Positions 40,701 through 50,891 of a stretch of 64,000 nt of DNA are shown here, in pieces. Every line of letters begins with the position of its first letter. Within the stretch, counting starts at the first letter, position 1. Both the position numbers and the translations under genes were made by a program. Origin of the DNA: Edaphochlamys debaryana (lineage: Eukaryota > Chlorophyta > Chlorophyceae > Chlamydomonadales); the NCBI GenBank assembly GCA_016858145.1, contig JAEHOE010000172.1:62001-126000 (forward strand). Reading direction: 5' to 3'. Below the pieces are notes generated by a model, which worked only from the letters and a program-made list of their open reading frames with translations, was not told where the DNA came from and did not search any database.

Positions 40701-43700
40701 CTCCCTCCCAACCCCCGTCCAGCCCCACGTTGTGGAAGTCCATGGACGAGCGGATGCGCTTCTGGTTGAGCTTCTCCGTCAGCCCCGTCACCAGCGCGCC
40801 CGTGCTTGAGCGCGACTGCGTGTACATGAAGCTGTCGCCCGACAGGCTCACGCCCAGGGAGTCGCTGCGCCCGATGGAGCCGCCCGCGCCCGTGACCATG
40901 CCGCTCATGGAGCCGCCCTCCGACATGACGCTGCCGCCCGCGGTCTGCGTGAGGCTGGCGGTCTGCATGTTCTGTGGGGGCAGAGGGAGGGGAAGGGGGT
41001 AGGGAGGAGGAGAGAGGGGCAGGGTGAGGGGCTGCGCCTTGAAAGGATCCCACGCCGAACGTCACTGCCACTGCAGGCCTCCCCGCAGACCTTGTACGGT
41101 ACCCAGCCCGCTACTACTACCGCCCAGCCTCCACCGCACCCACGGCCCCTCCCCACCTTGTAGTCGTTGGCCAGCGGCTGCGTGAGCATGAAGAGCAGGT
41201 GCGGGCTCATGACCTCGCACACCTCGCGCAGCTTGGGCGACACGTCCGAGAAGTCGCTCTGCACGGAGCTCATGCAGAAGATGACGCCGAAGATGTGCTG
41301 CTTTACCTGGGGGGGGGGGGTGATGTAAGGGGGGGTCAGCGAGCGTTGGTTGCTGAGCGGTGATCGCGTCGCCTGCCCCAGGTAAGCACCGACATGTCAA
41401 GCGGGGGTCTCTGTTGCTAAGCGGGAACGCGCCGAGCGGTGGTACGTTGCAGTCCTTAACCAGGCAGGCCGGGGCCACTTCGCTCTGCCGAAGACTCCGT
41501 GACTGTGCGCCACTGGTTTGAGGCTGCGTGGGCCGCTGCTGCTGCTGCTGCCATACCGCCCTCCCCGCCGTGCTCAGCACCAACTGCACCTGCACGCTGG
41601 TTCCCGTGCCCCCCCCTTCCAGCGGTCCTCCGCCTGCGTCCCTGCGTTCCTTTGCAGTCCTCACCTGACCAATCCTCCCCCCGCTCGGCACCCTGCACGG
41701 CATGCCCAGCTTCCAGCCCTCCGCCCGGCCCTCCGTCACTCGGGCAGCCCCGAACAGGGCGCCAGGCCCCTGCCAGCAGCCCTGCCAGCACCCGCCCGCC
41801 GCCCGCCCGCCCTCTGCGCCCCCTCCGCCCACCTTGAGCGGGAACACCAGCACGCTGGTGGGCGGCTTGATGAGCCGCGTGTTGAAGATGTCGGCCGAAA
41901 CATTGCCGCTCTGGTTGATCACCTTCTGCACGTCCGGAATCATCACCTGGCGAGGGGAAGGGGAAAGGAAGACGGTCGAGCTCATGCCACACCGAGGACC
42001 CGAGGCAGCCTCGTACACCCCCCCCCCCCAGCCCCCCGCCCCCCGCCCCGCTGGGCCCTCCTGCCCCCCAATCGCACCCCCGACGGGCCCGCCCCCACCT
42101 GCTGCCGGTTGTGCACCGCGATCTTCATGACCGTGTTCTTCATGGCCACCACGGTGCGCATGACGCCCCCCGCCGCCTGCACCTCCTTGAGCAGCTTGAA
42201 CGAGGAGGAGCCGGTGGGGTTGGACAGCGTGCGCTGCATGAGCGTGGGCGGGACCTGGGGCGGCACAGGGGGCCGGGGAGAGGGGGGTGCTTGAGCTGGG
42301 CAGGTGGAGCGGGCTCGCGTCGCGATGGGGATGAGGGCTTTAGGGTGCGCGGTGCGGAGCGGCGGGCCGAGTTTGGGTCTGGTGTGGTGCGGCAGCCCGA
42401 CTGGTGTCGCTGGGGCGGGCCGCATGCAGGACCCGCAACGGTCGCAAGGGGAAGAGAGTGCCCTCGGCCGCTGGTGGCCGCAGGCCGCACGAGACGCGTG
42501 CGTCGATGCAGGCGCAGAGGGCGGCACGAGCCATTGGTCCATCCCGCTGCTACAGCCCCCATCGGAGGCTACAGCACCCATCGCCTCCCCTAGCTGCTCG
42601 GGCGTGACAGGCTTCGGCCCAAGCGCCCGGAAGGCGGTCAGGGCCGCCATGGTACCCTGTCCAGAGCAGCTGCCGCCCCGGCGCAAAGGCGCAACTCCTC
42701 TCCTTCCCGCTTGGGGCCCTTAGACGCTGCCGCGCAAGTCCGGCCTGCCCCAGCACAAGCGTGCGTGCAAGCCGCTGACTCCGGCATGGCCCAGCGACCC
42801 GGCCCAAGGCCTGGAACCCCAAGCGGCCCGCTGGCACCGCTGCCACCACGCCACGGCAGTGCACCGCCCGCGGCATGCCACCGCCGGCTCCAAGCTCCGG
42901 CCGCAGATCCGACGTTGCTCAATCAAACGTCACACAGGTTGGATATCTCAAAACAAGTACCCCGGCCCCCCACCTGACTGCGCTTGCAGACAGTGTAGGG
43001 CGGCGGTGCTGCTTTTCCCACCCTCAACCTCCTTCAATCCTCAACTTCTAGCTCGCGCTATGCTGCTATGAGTGCACGACAGGCCAGCAAGCCCCCCGGG
43101 CCCCACCTGTGTAAGGTCGTCGAAGATGGTGGACGCGGTGTTGTTGGGGGCAGTGAGGCCTATCCGGTACCAGATGTGGTGGTTGTTGGAGTGGCCCAAC
43201 ACCGTGCGCAGGTGCTGCACCACCTTGTGCATGAGGCTGTCCAGGTCCTGCGTCTCATGCAGGTCCTTTACTAGCGTCATGTATTTGGGGATGCTGTTGT
43301 CCTTCACCATGCTGCTCAGGCTGGCGGCAACCAGCTGCAGGTAGGTGGGGAACCTGCGGCACAACACACAGGTCGCGCCGTGCGCGGGTCAGGCTCCCGT
43401 CGCGTCCAACCCTGCCGCTCGACATAGCTCAAGCCCGCCCTGAAATGCGGCCTAGAGGTGCGTCAGATCTCACATGATGTAGTCCGCCTCATCGGCAGCG
43501 GCGTCGCCAAAGCCGACAGTCAGCATGCCAATCATTTTGTCAGACACCTTAATGGGCACCGCGGCGAGGTATGTCAAGCCTGCAACAGAGACAAGCTCCG
43601 TTTCAGGCCTTGCACAATGCTCGCCGTGCTAGAATTATGCAACGCACCCGCAGAGCTGGCCAACGGCGACCAGTCCGAAGGCGCAGGGCCCTCGCTCGCC

Positions 43701-44444
43701 GCGGGTTGCCAGTAGAAGAAGTCTGCCCCCTTCGCGAGTATTCGCTCCACGGATGAGTTCGAGCCAGGCACCTTCAGCAGGCGGTTCCCCTCGTGCACGG
43801 TGTCTGGCACCCCCACGGCCGTGACCAGCAGCGCATGCTCCTGAGTCTCAGAGAGGACGCTTACACTGCAAGAGCAAGCGAGCGGGTGTTAGAGGTCCCA
43901 TCGCGGAAACTCCCGGTTCCGGGCAGCTTACCTTGCGTATTTCGCGCGGCAATCGGCAGTAACCAGGTTCAGCGCTCGACGCACTGCCTGCACTGGAGTT
44001 GTCCGCTCGCTGCGTCCTTCCGCGAATCTTTGGATTAGCGAGCTGACCTGTGTAACACAGGTCTCAGATGAGCTGCAGAGGCAGTTGAGCTCAAGGCAAG
44101 CACCCCGCATGCCGCACCTTGAGGAGCGTCGCCTGCACCGCGTTCGCCTCATTCGCGCTCAGCGACTTGAGGCTTTGGTTGACAGCCGCTTGCGAGCCTG
44201 GTGGCGCTGCAGCTGGGGTCGCCGCGGGCGCAGCGGCCGCTGCGGCTGGCGCCTGCGTAGCGGAAGCCTTGGGCGATGGCTGGCCAGCATAGAGGGGCTG
44301 TGCTGTGCCCGCCCCGTTTCCGTTCGCCGCTGTCTCTACTCCCTCCTTAGACTTTGGTGGGGATCCTGCGTGCCCGTTCTGGGGCGGGGGAGGGCTAGTC
44401 TTCACCGGCCCCTCATCCGCGGGCGTAGAGCTCGCGCACCCCAT
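37755..44444 (-). CDS. GAF-domain protein kinase with N-terminal myristoylation motif
   Basis: Seventeen exons in phase: 44118-44444, 43932-44047, 43648-43865, 43474-43579, 43107-43353, 42099-42254, 41833-41946, 41157-41306, 40729-40971, 40334-40393, 40039-40176, 39734-39871, 39413-39565, 39049-39221, 38731-38849, 38348-38574 and 37755-38108, 1012 residues. MGCASS fits N-myristoylation at Gly2 plus palmitoylation at Cys3, so it probably sits on a membrane. Two GAF-like regions follow: about residues 135-255 (GLTYLAAVPIKVSDKMIGML) and 300-475 (KPPTSVLVFPLK, QHIFGVIFCMSS). The kinase domain, about 567-895, shows LGEGGFAKV, VGVKV (Lys593), HCDIKPAN (749-756), DFG (775-777) and APE. It resembles the TKL group. 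The catalytic loop has Cys where most kinases have Arg. The tail is Gly/Pro/Gln-rich. The ligand of the GAF domains cannot be read from sequence. Confidence 0.88.
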
Positions 44445-45459
44445 CCCTGGGCCGCGCGCTAGTCTAAGCTACTCAGCAGAGGCGCAGGGGGCGGGCGCCC
44501 CCGCAAGCAGAAAAAGCTGGAGTATTTCCCACGTTGCCGGGGAGGCAGCAAGTTGCAGCGGCTTTACTACTCAGTGCACCTATGGTAGCAGTGTCGACGT
44601 TGGCATGTAAGTATGTCAGAAAGGCTGCAGACCAAGCTCGACAAACCGGGTGCAGCACCCCGATGTGATGTGCAAACCCAAGCGCGATTGAAAGGGGCAA
44701 TCTGGACTCGACCAAACACATATCACATCCGGAATTCGACGCTCACGCAGTAAACAGGGTTGACCGAGCGCTGGGCATTGGATTATCCGCTGCAAATAGG
44801 CAGCGTTTCCACGGTTCTTTCAGGTGCTGTGTGATCCACTAGACTCAAACGTCTCCAAGCAGTCGCCAACGGCCCTCCAGAGTGCGTTGCACGTTTTGCG
44901 ATGGACGGCATGTGCACATGCGAGCTCGCCGACACGCCCACGCGCCCGCATGCTGTGTGCCGGTTGCTCATGTGGCGGTCGTATGCAGCTGATGAACGAT
45001 GGCCCTTTGCCCCAGTTCGACAGTTTCCCTCGAAAGCCTCAATCGCACTCGCTGGCCGCTTGCGCTTCTGCTTTCAACCCCTCAATCCATCAAGGGAGAC
45101 GGCGTGGGAGTGTGTTTGGCTGGGTACCGACCTGGGGACTGGGCAGACTGGGGGTGGTGGGCGTAGCCCACGCATAGCACACAAGCAACAAGGCTTTCTA
45201 ACACTACACGGAGCGGTATGCGCGGACGAGACGGCGCAGACTGGGGGTAGAAGATATCAACGAAGCGAAGCAGACCGGGGGCTGGAGCAGGGGCTCCCTG
45301 GGCTGGAGCCTGGAGGTGGCGTGTCTGGCCGAGTCCTGGCTGCCCCGCGCACCGCCATCTTCAGCCCCTTGCCCGCATGACCAGAGGACCTGCACATTCG
45401 GGGCACTCAGCAGCGTACCCCGCTGTAGCTTTAAGCACCAGGGTTGCCGATACGTGTCA

Positions 45460-45880
45460 GTCTCGTATTGATACGGATACGTATTAACACGGATACGGCC
45501 TCTCGCTGCCGTATTAATACGGCATTCGGCGCGGGGGTACCGGCCGGGCAGCGGGGGGCCTGCGGAGGGTGGGGGGTAACGTGGGGTGCTGGGGTGCGTC
45601 GGTTGGCAGCTCAGCCGTCCGTTCCGCCGTAGCCAATGCCCAACGCATTCCCTGTGCTTCTACGTGAACGCGGAGCGCATTCGCTCGTGCACAAGGCGGC
45701 AGTATGGGCTGCCGTACGCTGCCGTACTAATACGGCTGGGCGCCGCCGTATTGAAGCCGTATTAAGCCGTACTAGGAAAGAGGGGGCCGTATTGCGTATT
45801 AATACGGGGTCAATGCAACGTGCAACTAGCCGGGGTATTAATACGTGGTATTATTGGCACCGGGGGCTGCCGTATTGTGC
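45460..45880. repeat. Cluster of AT-rich palindromes (CCGTATTAATACGG and variants)
   Basis: An exact palindrome is at 45509-45522. Close variants are at about 45464-45476 (CGTATTGATACGG), 45722-45735 (CCGTACTAATACGG), 45795-45807 and 45834-45848, and half-sites GCCGTATT lie at about 45749, 45760, 45787 and 45869. The motif is strikingly AT-rich against the local GC background. Confidence 0.8.
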
Positions 45881-46168
45881 AACCCTGTCAAGCACTCGGC
45901 ACACTCACACGACGCCCACCTCGGCTGCAGTATGGGTCGTCCTCCTCCGTGGGTGCCCTGCCAGTCCCTGCCCTCGTCCTCCTGCCCGGCACCTTTATCC
46001 TTCACCCTGTTCTCCCTCCTCCTCTTGAGCCTCAGCCTTGCAATGCGTTCCCGTACGAAGCCTCGTTTGGAGAGTGAAGACTCTGAAACCCCAGCCAGCG
46101 GCGGGTGCCCTATGCCATCGCCATTCCAGGTTTGTGAATCCCGCGTCTCCCTCACGCCCGCCTGCACC

Positions 46169-46169
46169 T

Positions 46170-46211
<42 letters not shown>
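46169..46211. repeat. ACAG tetranucleotide microsatellite
   Basis: About ten uninterrupted copies of ACAG/GACA in non-coding sequence. Confidence 0.95.
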
Positions 46212-46213
<2 letters not shown>

Positions 46214-47229
46214 TTGAAGGCGTTACCAGGCTGGAGGCTGTGATGGGCGGGACACAGATGCGGAGTCCCCAGTGCAATGTGTTCCCCACCCGTTGAAGCT
46301 TTGGGCTTCGACCGCTCCGTAAAGCCAGCAGCCCAGCAGCTTCTGGTGCCCAGGCGCATGCCCAGACGTCTGTAATTCATCGGGGCAGCACACGTGCCGT
46401 CAGCTTACGGCCATCGCCTTGTCTTGTCTCCAAGGGGCTCTGGGAGGACCGCCAACCAAGCAATGGGCACTAGGCCGGTCACGCGCGCGCCTTCCAGGTG
46501 CATGCCCACTGGCACTGCTGGCTGTGGAGCTGCCGTCACCCCCGGCGCTCAAGCAGTCCCTCCGCATGCGCCCTGCTGGTGCTGACGGGAGTGAAGTCCA
46601 CCTGGTCACAGGTGTTGGAAGCAAAGTCACTGGTGGTACCAGCTGCCAGGTGTAACAGGCCGGCCCCTCCCTCCCATCGTAGAGGCGCGTGAATGGCGTG
46701 ATTGGCGTGAACCTCTGCCGCAGGTCCGTGCCGCCATGGAGCCATGCCCTAAGTGCCAAAAGTTTACAAGGGTTGCAGTACAAGATGAGCGGCACGCACT
46801 GCGTAGACACCGCCGGCAGCCGCCCGCAGCACGCCCCAGCGCATTACGCAATGTGCCATGTTGTTCTCTTCAAACCCCAGCGCATTACCCCAACACGGGC
46901 TCAGGGCAGGTCTTCAAGACGAATGCCGGCGAAGTAACAAAGTCTGGAGCGGGCTGGAGCGTGGTCAGCGGGCGCGAGCCGGAGCGGTGAGAGCCGGGGG
47001 GGGCGGCGGGGGACGGGGCGGGACGGCAGGCCCAGCACCGGCCCATGCGCACCCATGTTAACGCTTCAGCGAGTGGTCTACTCACATTCCCTGATAAGTT
47101 AGCACTCCCACACACCATACGTTTGCTCTATGTACTGCAACCAGGTCTTCAGGCCCAACTCATCGTGATCGGCCGCAGCAAACTAGGCGTCCCTCACGCT
47201 GGACAGTGTAGATATCCTTAGGGCCTGAT

Positions 47230-49604
47230 ATGGCCGATCAGCTGCAGCATGCCTCTGGCGACTGCATGGACATCTCGCGCATTGGTTTCCCGACATCCTC
47301 GGCAGCATCGCCAGCTTCCTGCCACCCAACGAGGCGTGTTCGCTGAGGCTGGTAAACAAGGTTGCATCGTCGGCTCTCCAGAAGCATACGGCCATTCGCC
47401 TCGGGACGCCCGTGCCGCACCAGATGTTTGCCGCACACTGGTCCGCCCCGGCGGACGCCTGCCGGGACCTCAGCCGCGCAAAGCGACTGCGGCTGCTGTG
47501 CCTGACCGCCGCCACGGGAGAACTGGCGAACCTGGAGGTGGCTGTCGCGGCAGCGGGCCTGGTGCTGACAGCAGACGTGATGACTGCTGCCGCTGCTGCC
47601 GGGGAGGTGGAGGCGTGCAGCTGGCTGCTGGAGCTGGAGCGCGGGCTGCGGTCGCGGGCCTGGGAGCTGGACAGCGCCCTCTCCGCCGCCGCCCGCGCCA
47701 ACCAGCGAGCGGCCTGCGAGTGGCTGCTGGCGCATGTGGCGGTGCTGCCTAGCCCACCAAGCTGGCGCGACGATGCCGCCACTTCTGCCGCCAGGGGCGG
47801 GCACCTCGACATGGTGGAGTGGCTGCTCGACCAGGGGGCAGCGCCCAAGGAGCACACCTACGGCGTAGTCCTGGTGGCAGCCGCTAAGGGCGAACGGCTG
47901 GAGCTCCTGGAGCGGCTGCTCTCCAAGCTGCCGGAGGGTGCGGTCTGGGAAGCGATCCTCGCGGCCGCTGAGGCGGGCCTTCGGGAGCTGATGCACCGGC
48001 TGTACGAGCAGCTCCCGGAGGACCACGTGCCGCCCCCCGACGACCTCGCCCGCCTGCCCTGTGCGGTGGCCAAGGGCTGCGACCTGGTCACTCTGCAGCA
48101 CTGGTGGCCCCGGCTGCGGGGCTCGATCGGCGAGGATGCCGAGGCCAAGGCCGCCGTCATCCAGGCAGCCGCAGCCGGCCCCACGCCCGACTGGCAGGCC
48201 AAGGTGACGTGGCTGGCGGAGCAGGGCCTACCCACAGCGTCGGTTGGGGTCGAGGCGGCCGGCTGTCCCGACGCCGTTGAGCGCCTCAAGGGGGCTTCGG
48301 CAGGCGCTGGGGTACAGCCCGCAAGCCGGCTGCCTGGCCTTTGCCGTGGAGAGCGGCAACGAGGAGGCCGTGCGGTTCCTGCTGAGCCAGGAACTGCAAG
48401 GAACGCCCGGTGGCAAGTACGACTCCACAATGGTGTGGCCGGCGCTCTACCAAGGGATAGATGTTCGCCTTGACCGCATGTACGAGGGCCCGCCCCCTCA
48501 CACCCTGGCACTCCTGCGGCTCGTGACGGAGGCGGGGTGGCTGCCCGAGTTGTACTGGCTGGAGCGGCTCTTCGAGTCGGCACTCTACGGCGGGCACGTG
48601 GAGGCCGCCAACTGGCTGTACGAGGAGTTGCTGGCACAGGATCCAGACTTCGGACTCAGCACGAGACACTTCGCATGGGGCGCTCGCTCGGGCAGTGTCC
48701 TCATGCTGGCTTGGCTGCAGGCGCAGGGCTGCCCGCTGGGGCCGGAGGTGTGGGACATGCAGGCGGATAACAAAGTGTACGTTGCTGGGGACGACATGTA
48801 CCCTCCCCAAGTGGGCGCCGTGGACTCGGGCTGCGAGGCGGCGCTGGAGTGGCTGGCTGAGGCGGGGTGCGAGATGCCGGTGCGTGCGGGTTGGGTAGTG
48901 TGGGTTGACGGGGGGGGGGGGCGCGGCCGGGGGGGCGCAGCGCCTGCCGCGTGCGAGCAGCGTGGGGGTTTTACCTGGAGCTCTGAACGGACCTGGGAAG
49001 GAAGCGCTGCGCCAGTGGTGGCCCACCGTTGTGGTGCAAGTGTGGCCCCCTCGCCCCCATTGGCCCCGCTCCCCAGACTGACGGTACGCCCTACGTCACG
49101 GCCGCATACAACGGCGACCTCCGCACCCTGGCCGTCCTGCGCCGCCTGGGCATGCCGCTGGGGCCCGCGGACGGCGAAACGTTTGAAGCAGCAACGAAAT
49201 GGGGAGCCCCGCTCCCCGCCCTCAAGCAACTGGCGGGCATGCTGGCTGAGGAGGCAATCTCCATCTCGTGGGCCAACGCCAAAACGATTGTGGAGGGAGT
49301 GCGCGACTATAACCGATGGGCGATTTGGTCCGGGGAGCCCCGCGAGGAGCGCGGGGAGCTGGAGGACTTCCGGCTGAAGGGTGAGGGGGTGTACGAGGAG
49401 CAGCTGGCGTGGATCGAGGAGCAGCGGGCAGCGGCCGGCGAGGAAGAGCCTCAAGGGGAGGAGGTCGAGGTCGAGGAGGGGGGCGAGGGCGAGGAGGGGG
49501 GAGGAGGGGGGGCACGCGGGGGCCGAGGAGGTCGTGGGAGGGGAGGGGGTCGCAGAGCATGCCGCGGGAGGCGCAGGGGTGGCGCTGCAGAGGAAGACGA
49601 GTAG
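47230..49604 (+). CDS. F-box-like / ankyrin-repeat protein, frame broken twice
   Basis: Two exons: about 47230-48879 and 49077-49604 (GTGCGT donor, CCCCAG acceptor, phase 0). The start MADQLQHASGDCMDISRI is in one frame. The rest of the F-box-like helix (FPDILGSIASFLPPNEA, LRLVNKV) is in the next frame from about 47284, and the reading returns to the first frame near 48291 in a GGGGG run (VERLK then GLRQALGYSP). Ankyrin-like units are clear: AARGGHLDMVEWLLDQGAAP, ARANQRAACEWLL, ESGNEEAVRFLLS, YGGHVEAANWLYEEL and YNGDLRTLAVLRRLGMP. The end is acidic, then Gly/Arg-rich (GGRGGRGRGGGRR). Such proteins usually bind other proteins, and F-box forms recruit targets to SCF ubiquitin ligases. The two shifts cancel, so either sequence errors or a decaying gene explain them. 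Confidence 0.72.
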
Positions 49605-50891
49605 CTGGAATCGCCGCATCTAGGGGTGCTGGCGTAGGGGCAAGACAACTGTCGTGGAGGAGGGGGAGGGAGAGGGGGGCCCGTGATAGGAGGACAGGAG
49701 CTGGGGCTTGAGGTGACGGTGCTATGGCGCTGAGTGGGTTCTCAGCGTAGGAAAGCAGGGGGCGGCTACGCTGGGGAGTTGGCCTGAGGGGACTGCAACA
49801 GCCTTTGGTCGGTGTGCGGGTCTCTGGGGCGAGATGGGGTGCATATTTTGAAAGGGCGTTGGAAACTCGCTTGAGAAACGGATTGAGCCCCTCCGCGCTC
49901 CGCTAAGAGTGCTGGTACGGCGTATGCAGGCCTGGTTGGGATGTGCCGTGCGTGGGGGTGAGGAGGGCATAGCGTCCAGCAGTGCACAAGCAGTGAGGCT
50001 ATCTAGTACTACATGGAGCGGTACACGACAGTTGAGCTACAGTGACCGGCATGACGTCTGGAAGTGACTGGAAGTGACCGGCATGACGTCTGGACCGGCA
50101 TGACGGCTGGAAGCTGCGGCCCTTAGTCAGCAGGAAGATGGCGCCCCAGGGCGTATGACCTTCAGGTTCGAGAGCTGATCAGCGGACAGTGCATGTACTT
50201 AACTGCACTCGCTGCTCCATGCATGCGTGGGGCTGCGGCACTGTAGCGCAATTCATGTGGCATCCCCGGGGGCCGGGACCACTGCAACATACGAGTCATC
50301 CAGACTCATCCGCATTACCGCGTTGCCCAACAGCAGCACCTCCATAAGAACTGACACTGCACAAGCATCGACACCAACCGCGCATCAGCCCATCACCCCA
50401 GTGGCCATGGGTGCCAAATATTTCAAACCCAGCGGGTCCCAACGCCAAAGCCATACGGTAGCACCCCCGTCCCATAAGCCGCACTTGCCTCGCGCACCCC
50501 AAAGCCCGCCGTCAAGGACACTTCCTTACTGGTATAGGTGTCCGGCAATTGCGCGTATGATTAATGCGCATGTAGGTATAGTAACAGGTGTAGGCGCCTT
50601 GCCCCTTATAGATTAATATGATTCACCTGCTTAGCTTGCAAGTTCCCAACCCGGCCGCGCATGCGCCTGATGTGCCGTCGCATGGAGCAATACCCGTGAA
50701 GAGCCAGCCGTGAGAGCTCGCTGGCTATGTACGGCGGATGCCCTGCCATTCTGGCAATACATATGCAAGCCCCCTGGCAATGCACAGTGCCTCCACACGT
50801 CACGCCGCCCATCCCGGCCCCTTTACTATGTCCGGCCGCAACCACATCTTCGCCCCACCCCCCACCCCGCCCCACTCCGCCCCCTCCATCC
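49605..50891. other. Convergent intergenic region, no gene seen
   Basis: Holds the 3' UTRs of the ankyrin gene (+) and the MLO gene (-). Its right part, about 50330-50640, is noticeably less GC-rich. A short repeat array at 50042-50112 is listed separately. Confidence 0.5.
50042..50112. repeat. Short array of GTGACCGGCATGACGTCTGG units
   Basis: Two full units, about 50042-50061 and 50074-50093, with partial units (GTGACTGGAA; CCGGCATGACGGCTGG) around them. Each full unit contains the TGACGTC core bound by bZIP/CREB-type factors elsewhere. Confidence 0.7.

Larger units (their letters stand above)
44445..47229. other. 2.8 kb intergenic region, no gene seen, with unusual repeats
   Basis: Lies between two divergent genes, so both promoters should be near its ends. 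It contains the AT-rich palindrome cluster (45460-45880) and a tetranucleotide run, listed separately. A stretch near 45170-45222 (GCATAGCACACAAGC, CACGGAGCGGTA) resembles 49967-50025 downstream of the ankyrin gene. This hints at a former related gene 3' end here. No exon is convincing. Confidence 0.45.

Noticed and set aside
44901..45380. 160-codon plus-strand open frame
   Set aside because: No recognisable domain. Part of it matches the 3' flank of the ankyrin gene, so it looks like non-coding debris.
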